Assembly (NCBI GenBank): GCA_020634415.1
Contig: JACKBT010000068.1
Location: forward strand, 1 to 15,555
DNA length: 15,555 nucleotides
Reading direction: 5' to 3'
Origin: Ardenticatenaceae bacterium
GTDB taxonomy: Bacteria; Chloroflexota; Anaerolineae; Promineifilales; Promineifilaceae
Part shown: in pieces, positions 1 to 7,900 of the stretch
How positions within the stretch are numbered: position 1 is the first letter of the stretch
Layout: each line of letters begins with the position of its first letter
Program-made: the position numbers and the translations under genes
The notes under the pieces: generated by a model
The model's input: the letters and a program-made list of their open reading frames with translations, nothing else
The model's database searches: none
Told to the model about the DNA's origin: nothing

Positions 1-1770
1 CAAAACCAATCCGTCCTCGTCCAGCAAGACGGCCTCAACAGCCAGCCCACCCCACTCATAGACCCCAACCAACTCAGCGAAGATGGCACCATCGCCCTCG
101 TCAACCAATCCTTCAGCGAAGATGGCACCCTGCTGGCCTACGGCCTCTCTCAAAGCGGCAGCGACTGGCAAACCATCCACATCCGCGATATTCAAACCGG
201 CCAGGACTACAACGAAACCATCGAGTGGAGCAAATTCAGCCCCATCGCCTGGCTCCCAGACAACAGCGGCTTCTACTACGCCCGCTACCCCGCCCCCGAC
301 GAAATGCCCGAAGCCCCGCCCAGCACCCATCACCGCGTCTACTTCCACACCCTCGGCACCCCCCAAAGCGCCGATCCCCTCATCTACGCCCGCCCCGATG
401 CCCCCGAACTGGGTTTCATGCCCATCGTCACCGACGACGGCCGTTACCTCATCCTCCACGTCTGGCAAGGCACAGACCGCCGCAACCTCCTCTACTACCG
501 CGAACTCAGCCACAATGGCGAGTTTGTCCAGCTCATAGACACCCTCGAAGCCAAATACAACTTCATCGCCAACGACGGCCCCCTCTTCTACTTCGAGACC
601 GATTTAGATGCCCCCAACGGCCGTATCATCGCCATAGACACCAACAACCCCAGCCGCGATCAATGGCACGAAATCATCCCCGAAGGCCCCGACACCATCG
701 CCTTCAGCACCATGATCAACCACCAATTCATCATCGCCAGGCTGCACGATGCCCATCACCAGTTGTTTATTTATGATGTGAAGGGAACGGCCGTACATCA
801 AATCACCTTCCCCACCATCGGCTCCATCATGGGCCTCACCGGCAAAATCCATGACACCGCCATGTTCATCAACTTCCAATCCTTCCTCTACCCTCCCACC
901 ATCTTCCGCTACGACTTCACCACCAACCAACTAGAAACCTTCCGCCAACCCAGCGTCAACTTCAACCCCGCCAGCTACGAAACCAACCTCGTCTTCGCCA
1001 CCGCCAAAGATGGCAGCCAGGTTCCCCTCTTCCTCACCCACAAAAAAGGCCTAAAGCTGGACGGCTCCAACCCCACCCTGCTCTACGGCTACGGCGGCTT
1101 CAACGTCAACATGACCCCCGTCTTCTCCCCCACCCGCCTCATCTGGCTGGAGATGGGCGGCATCTATGCCCAGGCCGTCTTGCGCGGCGGCAACGAATAT
1201 GGCGAAGCCTGGCACGAAGCCGGCATGTTGGCGAACAAACAAAATGTCTTCGATGACTTCATCAGTGCCGGCGAATGGCTCATCGCCAATGGCTACACCC
1301 AGCCAGCGCGGCTAGCCATCCAGGGCGGCAGCAACGGCGGCCTCCTCGTCGCCGCCTGCCTCACCCAACGCCCCGACCTCTTCGGCGCGGTTCACTGCGC
1401 CGTGCCCGTCATAGACATGCTGCGCTACCACAAATTCACCGCTGGCCGCTACTGGACGGGCGAATATGGCAACGCCGAAACCAATGAAGACCAATTTCGC
1501 TTCATGATGGCCTACTCCCCCCTGCACAACATCCACCCCGGCACAACCTACCCGCCCACCCTCATCACCACCGCCGACACCGACGACCGCGTCGTGCCCA
1601 TGCACGCCAAGAAATTCGCGGCCGCCCTGCAAACGGCCGATTCCGGCCACAACCCCCTCCTCCTCCGCATCGAAACCAAAGCCGGGCACGGCCTGGGCAA
1701 ACCTACCAGCAAACTCATCGAAGAAAACAGCGACATCTACGCCTTTCTATGGACAATTTTGATGCAATAG
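1..1770 (+). CDS. Prolyl oligopeptidase, S9A family (5'-truncated by window edge)
   Basis: Serine peptidase that cleaves short peptides after proline. The reading frame is open from base 1, so the start and roughly the first 120 residues lie outside the window (589 codons here; the family is about 700). The visible N-terminal part is the beta-propeller ('LSEDGT', 'FSEDGTLLAYGLS', 'GSDW' typical of S9A). The C-terminal part is an alpha/beta hydrolase. The catalytic Ser is in GGSNGG (codon 444, base 1330). The Asp is in the DTDDRVVP motif (codon 529 best fits family spacing) and the His is in AGHGLGKPTSK (codon 563). All three are intact and their spacing matches the family. No signal peptide can be judged. 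It ends TAG at 1770 and converges on the P1-family peptidase gene. Family assignment is secure; the natural substrate is unknown. Confidence 0.95.
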   Translation, partial: QNQSVLVQQDGLNSQPTPLIDPNQLSEDGTIALVNQSFSEDGTLLAYGLSQSGSDWQTIHIRDIQTGQDYNETIEWSKFSPIAWLPDNSGFYYARYPAPDEMPEAPPSTHHRVYFHTLGTPQSADPLIYARPDAPELGFMPIVTDDGRYLILHVWQGTDRRNLLYYRELSHNGEFVQLIDTLEAKYNFIANDGPLFYFETDLDAPNGRIIAIDTNNPSRDQWHEIIPEGPDTIAFSTMINHQFIIARLHDAHHQLFIYDVKGTAVHQITFPTIGSIMGLTGKIHDTAMFINFQSFLYPPTIFRYDFTTNQLETFRQPSVNFNPASYETNLVFATAKDGSQVPLFLTHKKGLKLDGSNPTLLYGYGGFNVNMTPVFSPTRLIWLEMGGIYAQAVLRGGNEYGEAWHEAGMLANKQNVFDDFISAGEWLIANGYTQPARLAIQGGSNGGLLVAACLTQRPDLFGAVHCAVPVIDMLRYHKFTAGRYWTGEYGNAETNEDQFRFMMAYSPLHNIHPGTTYPPTLITTADTDDRVVPMHAKKFAAALQTADSGHNPLLLRIETKAGHGLGKPTSKLIEENSDIYAFLWTILMQ

Positions 1771-1800
1771 GACACACACGCCTTAATAAACTCCAGAGGA

Positions 1801-1863
1801 TTGGAGATTGGAGACTGGAGACTGGAGATCAGCCCAATCTCCAGTCTCCCAGTCCCCAGTCTC
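1801..1863. repeat. Heptamer tandem array forming a hairpin between convergent genes
   Basis: The array starts with four head-to-tail heptamers: TTGGAGA, TTGGAGA, CTGGAGA, CTGGAGA (1801-1828). These are followed by their complement as AATCTCC, AGTCTCC, CAGTCCC, CAGTCTC (1836-1863). GGAGACTGGAGAT at 1817-1829 pairs with ATCTCCAGTCTCC, giving a 13-bp stem. The array ends five bases before the stop codon of the minus-strand peptidase gene. It lies between two convergent genes, so it could act as a bidirectional terminator, but neither side has a T-run. It resembles the short tandemly repeated repetitive sequences known from cyanobacteria. Confidence 0.8.
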
Positions 1864-1867
1864 CCTC

Positions 1868-2815
1868 TCACCCTCCCGCCAACCCCCGCACCTCACCCAC
1901 CGTCCGCGCATAACGCACACTATTGCGCACCGCCTCCGCCACCGCGGCCACCGCCATATTCCCCACTAGATTCTCCGGCGCATCCACTTCGCCCATAGCC
2001 AGCGCAAAAGCCGTATCCCCATCATGGCGCGTGTGAGACGGCCGTATGGCAATCGCCAGCCCATCATGCGCCCGCTGCGCCAGCCGCGTCGCATCCGGCC
2101 GCGTTAACTTCGCATTCGTCCCCACCACCACCAATGTCGTATTCGCCCCCACCACCAGCGGCACACTCTGCTCAGACGGGTCTATAAAGCGATAGGGATG
2201 TTTCTCCACTAACCACGAATCTCCCTCATAAGCCCCCGCCAAAACTGTGCCATCCGCATTCAGCACATCCCCCACCGCGTTGTTCACTACCGCCGCCATC
2301 ACCACCAACCCATACTGGCTATGCGACAATTCCGCCAGGCCAAAACCCCCTTTCATCATATGCGGAAAACCAGCCCATTTGCCCACCGTCACTCCCGCCC
2401 CGGCCCCCACATTGCCCTGGGCCACCCCATCATGGGTAGCATTAACACAAGCCTGGTAGCCCATATCGGCCGTTGGTGTCTGACTCTCACTCAAAAACAA
2501 GTCATACACTACCGCCGCTGGCACAATGGGTATACGGCGAATGGGTGTCCAATGGCCGATATTCCGTTCGCCCAAATAGCGCATCACGCCATCGGCCGTT
2601 GCCAGGCCAAAGGCACTCCCCCCCGTCAACACCACCGCATTCACAAACTTATCGGGCTTATCCGCCCCCAACAGCGCCGACTCCCGCGAACCAGGCGCTG
2701 GCCCGCGTACATCTACACCCGCCACCGCCCCTTCGCCAGGGCACAAAATAATGGTACAACCTGTGTGATACATCTCATGCGTTGCATGACCAATCTTCAA
2801 GCCAGCCAAGTTCAT
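1868..2815 (-). CDS. P1 family (DmpA/S58) aminopeptidase, N-terminal nucleophile hydrolase
   Basis: A 315-residue member of the family that includes DmpA (L-aminopeptidase/D-esterase), which self-cleaves into two subunits. Family signatures run through the whole length: NLAGLKIGHATH at the N-terminus, VVLTGGSAFGLATADGV (62-78), NVGAGAGVTVGKW (135-147), GANTTLVVVGTNAKL (223-237) and HDGDTAFALA (264-273). The probable autocleavage site is before Thr226 in GANTT. DmpA itself has Ser there, while Thr is seen in other members. ATG at 2815 is preceded by GGAGG seven bases upstream, a strong start. No signal peptide is seen, so the protein is probably cytoplasmic. A weak promoter candidate lies upstream (TTGAAT, 18 bp, TATTGC). 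The physiological substrate is not predictable from sequence. Confidence 0.92.
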   Translation of the reverse strand: MNLAGLKIGHATHEMYHTGCTIILCPGEGAVAGVDVRGPAPGSRESALLGADKPDKFVNAVVLTGGSAFGLATADGVMRYLGERNIGHWTPIRRIPIVPAAVVYDLFLSESQTPTADMGYQACVNATHDGVAQGNVGAGAGVTVGKWAGFPHMMKGGFGLAELSHSQYGLVVMAAVVNNAVGDVLNADGTVLAGAYEGDSWLVEKHPYRFIDPSEQSVPLVVGANTTLVVVGTNAKLTRPDATRLAQRAHDGLAIAIRPSHTRHDGDTAFALAMGEVDAPENLVGNMAVAAVAEAVRNSVRYARTVGEVRGLAGG

Positions 2816-2898
2816 GTTTTGCCTCCACTTTGCAATAGTCCCTAGATTGTCTCAGATTCAAGTGGTTTTAGCAGGTAGGAACGGCCGTATTCCCCAAC

Positions 2899-2931
2899 AA
2901 AAAAGCTCTTCGACTACAGCCGAAGAGCTTT
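2899..2931 (-). terminator. Rho-independent terminator of tRNA-Arg
   Basis: On the minus strand, AAAGCTCTTCG and CGAAGAGCTTT form an 11-bp stem around a short loop, followed by a run of T (AAAAAA at 2899-2904 on the plus strand). It starts seven bases past the tRNA-Arg 3' end. Confidence 0.9.
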
Positions 2932-2937
2932 CATCTG

Positions 2938-3010
2938 TACGCCCGGAGAGGCTCGAACTCCCAACCCTCAGATTCGAAGTCTGATGCTCTATCCATTGAG
3001 CTACGGGCGC
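2938..3010 (-). tRNA. tRNA-Arg (anticodon TCG)
   Basis: The minus strand folds as a complete 73-nt cloverleaf. The acceptor GCGCCCG pairs with CGGGCGT (G1-U72 wobble). The D arm has GCTC and GAGC. The anticodon stem TCAGA/TCTGA encloses CTTCGAA, giving TCG. The T arm has GGGAG, TTCGAGC, CTCTC, and the discriminator base is A. CCA is not encoded and must be added after transcription. Confidence 0.97.
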
Positions 3011-3027
3011 AAATTCTCTTTTTAAGA

Positions 3028-3055
3028 AAGAGAAAAGGCTGGTATAAAACCAGCC
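3028..3055 (-). terminator. Rho-independent terminator of tRNA-His
   Basis: On the minus strand, GGCTGGT and ACCAGCC form a 7-bp stem with a 5-nt loop (3037-3055), followed by TTTTCTCTTTCTT. It begins three bases after the tRNA-His 3' end. A second inverted repeat (TTCTCTTT / AAAGAGAA, 3014-3034) lies next to it, before tRNA-Arg. With only 47 bp between the two tRNA genes, the tRNA-Arg promoter must overlap this region, or the genes share readthrough transcription. Confidence 0.8.
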
Positions 3056-3057
3056 TG

Positions 3058-3131
3058 GGCGAGTAGTGGGATTTGAACCCACGGTCTTCTGGGCCACAAC
3101 CAGACGTGTTAACCACTACACTATACCCGCC
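3058..3131 (-). tRNA. tRNA-His (anticodon GTG)
   Basis: The minus strand folds as a 74-nt cloverleaf with the extra 5' G (G-1) facing discriminator C73, the histidine identity pair. The acceptor GCGGGTA pairs with TACTCGC (one G-U). The anticodon stem TCTGG/CCAGA encloses TTGTGGC, giving GTG. The T arm has GTGGG, TTCAAAT, CCCAC. A full CCA is not encoded. Confidence 0.97.
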
Positions 3132-3144
3132 ATGACCGTCTAAA

Positions 3145-3173
3145 ATCCTATCATAACCAGGGTTAATCGGCAA
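3145..3173 (-). promoter_or_regulatory. Candidate promoter of tRNA-His
   Basis: On the minus strand, TTGCCG (-35), a 17-bp spacer and TAGGAT (-10) place the start about seven bases before the mature tRNA-His 5' end. TATGAT overlaps just upstream as an alternative -10. The spacing is ideal but the hexamer matches are moderate. Confidence 0.45.
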
Positions 3174-3224
3174 ATTGTTGCCGGCAAAAGTTCACTATTC
3201 GTTGAGGGCCTGAGAAATCATGGA

Positions 3225-3239
3225 AGTCTCCAGTCTCCA
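3225..3239. repeat. Short heptamer repeat (AGTCTCC twice)
   Basis: Two head-to-tail copies of AGTCTCC lie 30 bp past the stop of the thioesterase gene. The unit is the same as in the array at 1843-1849. The surrounding interval (3132-3268) otherwise holds only the tRNA-His promoter candidate. Confidence 0.6.
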
Positions 3240-3268
3240 AAATCACCAAGCTAAAAATGAACGCTTAC

Positions 3269-3730
3269 TTAGTCCAGCGTGGGCGCGGGGCTGTCCAACT
3301 CCGGCACAATCTTAGCCGCCAACCGAAACCAGGTACCACGATAGCGGGCCACAACAACTTCATCCTGGTTGATGACTTCGACAGTACCCCAGCCGGTGTC
3401 CTCGTCCAGGTTTAACAGTTGGGCAACGGCCGTTAACCCATCCCCCAACTTCGCCGCCTGCAAATACAAAATATGGCTGGCCAACGTCACCCCCGTGCGG
3501 TTTTGGGCACAGCAAGCATAAGCAAACGCATGATCCGCCAGCGTAAACACCAGGCCACCATGACAATATTGATGGCTGTTCACCATATCAGGCCGCACCA
3601 CCATACTCACGGTCGCCTTCTCAGGCGTTACCGATTCCACCACCAAACCAAGCAGCGCCATCACCGGCCCATCCAACTCACACAGCCGCGCCCGCACCGC
3701 CTGCGCCACCACCATCGGATCGTCCGCCAT
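3269..3730 (-). CDS. PaaI-like hotdog-fold acyl-CoA thioesterase
   Basis: A 153-residue single hotdog domain. The segment HQYCHGGLVFTLADHAFAYAC (residues 53-73) is the PaaI signature. HGG at 57-59 starts the hotdog helix, and Asp66 of LAD aligns with the catalytic acid of PaaI. PaaI hydrolyses (hydroxy)phenylacetyl-CoA, but no phenylacetate genes are nearby, so the true substrate is open. The start chosen is ATG at 3730, which overlaps the stop of the upstream gene as TAATG and implies translational coupling. A TTG five codons earlier is possible but less likely. The neighbour is a MetE-like protein. Confidence 0.9.
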   Translation of the reverse strand: MADDPMVVAQAVRARLCELDGPVMALLGLVVESVTPEKATVSMVVRPDMVNSHQYCHGGLVFTLADHAFAYACCAQNRTGVTLASHILYLQAAKLGDGLTAVAQLLNLDEDTGWGTVEVINQDEVVVARYRGTWFRLAAKIVPELDSPAPTLD

Positions 3731-4833
3731 TAGGCTTCGCCCCAAATCTCATCAGCTACTTCCACCACCAGTGCTAGCTTACGCATCTGCTCCTCCTCCG
3801 TCAGCGCATTGCCACCCGCCACACTGGCAAAGCCGCACTGCGGGCTAATGGACAGGCGTTCGAGCGGCATATAGGCTGCCGCCTCCGCCACGCGCCGTTT
3901 GAGGGTGTCTTTGTCTTCGAGATCGGCCGTTTTACTCGTAATCAACCCCAACACCACCTGCTTATCCACCCCCACATATTGCAGCGGCGCAAACGTCCCC
4001 GCCCGCTCCGAATCATACTCCAGAAAAAAAGCATCCACATTCACCTGGTTAAACCAGGCTTCCGCAATCGGATCATAGCCCCCCTGCGCCATCCAGCGCG
4101 AACGGAAATTACCCCGGCACAGGTGCATCCCCACCGTCATCTCCGGCGGTCGGGCCGCCAGAACCTCATTCACCACCCCAATATACTTTTGCAAAAGCTG
4201 ACCAGGATCATGCCCCATCTCCCGCACCTGATCCTGCACATCCGGGTCACACAGCATGGCCGCTGGCACTTCATCAATCTGCAAATAACGGCAGCCCGCC
4301 GCCGCCAAATCCCGAATCTCAGCCTGATAAACCGCAATCAAATCCTGCCACCACATTTCAATATCCGGGTAAGCTGCCTCATCACGGCATTGGTCACCGC
4401 GAAAGAAGTGGAAAGCGGTTGGCGAGGGCATGTTGGCTTTGGCCGTTTGCGTCGTAAATCCTTGCAGCCGTTCAAACTCATCCACACAAATAGGCGCAGT
4501 CCGACGCATTTTGTCCACGGCAAAACAGGTCGGCCACTCATACTGCTGCCCCTGTTCGTCATGAAAACGAAAACGAGAAGGCTGTAAGGTAAAACCCGTC
4601 ATGCGCTCAAAGAAAAAGCCAAACCAGGAAGAACGGCCGAATTCTCCATCCGTAATCGAACGCAGCCCCACCGACTCCTGCAACCGCACCGCCCGCGCAA
4701 CCTCGCGTCCCAAAACCTCATCAAACGCAGCCTGAGAAAGCTCACCGCGCTGCCAGGCCTTGCCCGCCTCCTTCAAAGCACGTGGTCGTAACAAACTGCC
4801 TACATGTTCCGCTCGAAATGGTGGTTTTAACAC
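3730..4833 (-). CDS. Cobalamin-independent methionine synthase II family protein (MetE C-domain)
   Basis: A 367-residue protein consisting of only the catalytic barrel of the MetE family (COG0620, YxjG/YxjH-like). It lacks the N-terminal half of full MetE. Zinc-site residues are visible: His237 and Cys239 in GMHLCRGN, Cys333 in SPQCGF, and probably Glu272 in the LEYDSERAG segment. The N-terminal 'RAEHVGSLLRP' and 'SITDGEFGR' are typical of this short form. Such proteins may transfer methyl groups to homocysteine or a related thiol, and the methyl donor for short forms is often not methyl-tetrahydrofolate triglutamate. The start is GTG at 4833, preceded by AAGGAG eight bases upstream, which outweighs the lack of ATG. 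It overlaps the thioesterase gene as TAATG and follows the cyclase gene after 49 bp. Confidence 0.88.
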   Translation of the reverse strand: MLKPPFRAEHVGSLLRPRALKEAGKAWQRGELSQAAFDEVLGREVARAVRLQESVGLRSITDGEFGRSSWFGFFFERMTGFTLQPSRFRFHDEQGQQYEWPTCFAVDKMRRTAPICVDEFERLQGFTTQTAKANMPSPTAFHFFRGDQCRDEAAYPDIEMWWQDLIAVYQAEIRDLAAAGCRYLQIDEVPAAMLCDPDVQDQVREMGHDPGQLLQKYIGVVNEVLAARPPEMTVGMHLCRGNFRSRWMAQGGYDPIAEAWFNQVNVDAFFLEYDSERAGTFAPLQYVGVDKQVVLGLITSKTADLEDKDTLKRRVAEAAAYMPLERLSISPQCGFASVAGGNALTEEEQMRKLALVVEVADEIWGEA

Positions 4834-4872
4834 GTCAAAATCTCCTTCATAAAGCTGAAATACCGAACCTAA

Positions 4873-4900
4873 TTGTCAAGTGTCAATGCTCAATTGTCAA
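4873..4900. repeat. Heptamer tandem array overlapping the cyclase stop codon
   Basis: Read on the minus strand there are four head-to-tail units: TTGACAA, TTGAGCA, TTGACAC, TTGACAA. The array encodes the last residues (TIEH) of the cyclase protein and supplies its TGA stop. The same 7-nt periodicity as the array at 1801-1863 appears with a different unit sequence. Confidence 0.8.
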
Positions 4901-7900
4901 CGGAGTCCTTGACCATTTTGCCAGCCCCTCACCTTCCCAGGCTGCCAAAATAGCCCGATGCCCCGGATGATTCTGCCAAAACCGCTCCTGCTCCGCCGCC
5001 GATAAAACGGCCGTTCGCCCCGCCAACACCCCATACACCCAGGCCAACACCGCCCGCGCCCCCTCCCCATCCCCCGCCGCCGCCAGCACCCGATAATAAG
5101 TCAGATACAGACGCGGCAAATCATAAAGAATCGCCACATTTTGCGCATCCAACTGCGCCAGACCCGCCCGCACCCCCTCATAAACCGCACCAGCCTCCCC
5201 CGCCACCAACATCAAACCAGCCTCCGCCTCCAAAGCCAACAACGGCTGCTGCAAAGCCAACCGAATCCCCCGCGCCCGCACCAAAGCAGCCTCCGCTTCC
5301 GGCCAACGAGCCAAACCGATATAAGCAAACCCCCTAAAAAGACAAGCCATAGCCACATAATCACGATAATTAATCGCCTCAGCCAAAGCCAGAGCCTGCT
5401 CACTACAAGCCAAACTCCGCTCATCATCCCCCTGGTACGTCGCCAACAAAGCCATACAATTCAAAGTAAGCGCCTCACCCGAATGATTATTCAACTCACG
5501 GTGAATCGCCAACGCCGTCTCATAATGGGCTTGAGCAGCGGCAAAATCCCCCATAGCCTGCGCCAAAACACCCAAATGATGCCGCGTATACGCCTCACCA
5601 TCCCGGTCCCCCAAAGACAAACTCAATTCAAGAGCCTGTTGATGATACACATGTGCCTGCCGGTAATCGCCTTGTGCCCGGTAAACGGCCGCTACCTCAT
5701 TCAACGACCACTCCTTATCCCGTAAATTATCCACCTCCTGACGAATCTGTAGGGCCTGCTCATAATTTTGCCTGGCTTGGGCCACATCACCCTGAAACCA
5801 ATACAACTCACCCAACTTCCCCAACACCCAGGCCACCCCCAACTTATCATCCACCTCCTGGCGAATCGCCATAGACTCTTGATAGTAACTTTGCACATCG
5901 GCCGTTATGCCCTGACGAAACAGCGCATCAGCCAAATTGCCCAACGTCTTCGCCTCACCCACCCGATCCCCAATCTCCCGACGAGCCAGCAACCCCTGAT
6001 GATGATATTCACTGGCACGAGCAAAATCTCCCTGAAAATAAGCCATCACCCCCAACCCATTCAAACACTCCGCCTCATTCTGACGATACCCGCTCTTCTG
6101 ACTAAGCTGGTGCGACTGCTCAAAACATTGGTTAGCCTCAGCATAACGCCCCTGAACCCCCGCCACATTGCCCAAAAGACGCAGCGCCAAAGCAATCGCC
6201 CGCTCATCCTCAATGCTCTCTGCCAGTTGCCGGGCCTGCGTCAGATGATAGGTAGCCGCTTCATATTGCCCATGAGACCACAACGACTGCCCAAATTGCA
6301 GATAAGCCTCAACAATCAGGTGGGCATCTTCGGCCGTCGTGGCTAATTGCAGGGCCTGCATGGCTGCCTCTTCAGCCGCGTCATAATCACCCGTATAAAA
6401 GGCATAATGGGCGCGGCGCAGGGCCACCTGCACCTCATAGCGGGGATCGGCCAGTTCGGCCACAAGCTGCTGCAAAGCCGCCAAATCTTGCTGCTCCCGT
6501 TCCCGGTCGCCCAGCAAGGCATAAATACCTTCGCGGGCCAACAGCAGTTCGTAACGGCCGTTCCCATCCGTCACCGGCAGCAGCGTAAGCGCACGACTGT
6601 AATAATCAATCGCCTGCTTATTTTCATACGCCTGGCTGGCCGCCCGCCCCGCCTGCATCAAATAATAGGTCGCCTGCGCCACAATGCCCGCCTGCTCATA
6701 ATGGTGCGCCAGGTCGGCATAATGGGGCTGCAATTCAGCCCCATACAGCTTTTCCAAACCCTCCGCCGCCGCCTGGTGCAGTTGGCGGCGTTGAGCATGG
6801 CGCTGCATAGCATAAGCCACATCCCGCAGCAGCGCATGTTGGAACATAAAGGTGTTTTCACTCAGCGGAAACCAGATAGCAGCCGCAACGGCCGTTTCCA
6901 TCCCCGCCATCACCACCTCCTCCCCCATCATCTGCACCAGCAGCGGCAGCGAAAACTCACGCCCCAACACCGCCGCCGTCTGCACCAACCGCCTCACCGC
7001 CACCGGCAGCTTATCCAAACGCGACACCAACAGCGAACGCACATCCACCGGCAGCAAAATAGTCTGGCTGGCCGTCACATTCCAGGCCCCATTACGCCAC
7101 AAAAATCCATTCTCCCGCATATACAGCAAAAGCTGTTCCGAAAAAAACGGGTTCCCCTCAGCCCGTTCCACCAACAAACCCACCAGTGCTGGCTTCACCG
7201 GCCCACCCAAACTCGTCTCCGCCAGCTCCATAAGCGCCTCAGCCGCCAGCGGCGACAAAGTAATATTGTCCATCACCGGCAGACTCACCAACGCCGCTTC
7301 CTGCGGCCGTATCGTCGCCAAAACAGCAACAGGATACCCCTCCCCCTCAGCCAACAAACTCTGCAAAAATTGATACGAATCCTCATCCAACCAATGCACA
7401 TCTTCAAAACAAAGCAGCACCGGGCGGCGCAAACTCTCCGCCTTAATCAGCGTTTTGAGCGCGGACAGCACATTGGCAAAACGCAGTTTAGGTTCAAGCT
7501 GGGCATACAAAGAATCGGGCCAGTACAAATCAATTAATGAGGCCAGGAAGGAGCGGGTGCGCCGCAGCTCTTTCTGCCAATGGGGATCGGCCGTTTCCCG
7601 TGCCAACGTCTCTAAAATACGGTGAAAATTCTCTCGATTCTGGCGGGCATCGGCCGTTTGCTCAAAATAGTGACGCAGCCAATAACGCAGCGGGTTCAAC
7701 GACTGCCGCAAAATCTCATCCGTCTGGCACAAAAACAGCGAAAAGTCAGCCGCCACCTGCGCCATAAACTCATGCACCAGACGACTCTTGCCCAGCCCCG
7801 CCTCACCCGTCACCAGCACCAGCCCTCCCCAACGGCCGTCCCGCACCGACTCCACCGCCGCCCGCAGCGCCACCATCTCCCGCTCTCGCCCCACAAAACG

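Noticed and set aside
2858..3173. Two minus-strand open frames of about 80 codons across the tRNA genes
   Set aside because: They are read through tRNA-Arg, tRNA-His and their terminators and cannot be protein genes.
3731..3745. TTG start for the thioesterase
   Set aside because: The ATG at 3730 overlaps the upstream stop as TAATG, the usual coupled arrangement, and the domain is complete from there.
6347..7537. 396-codon plus-strand open frame
   Set aside because: It is the antisense of the cyclase-AAA-TPR gene, rich in Arg, His and Gln as expected for a shadow frame, with no domain.
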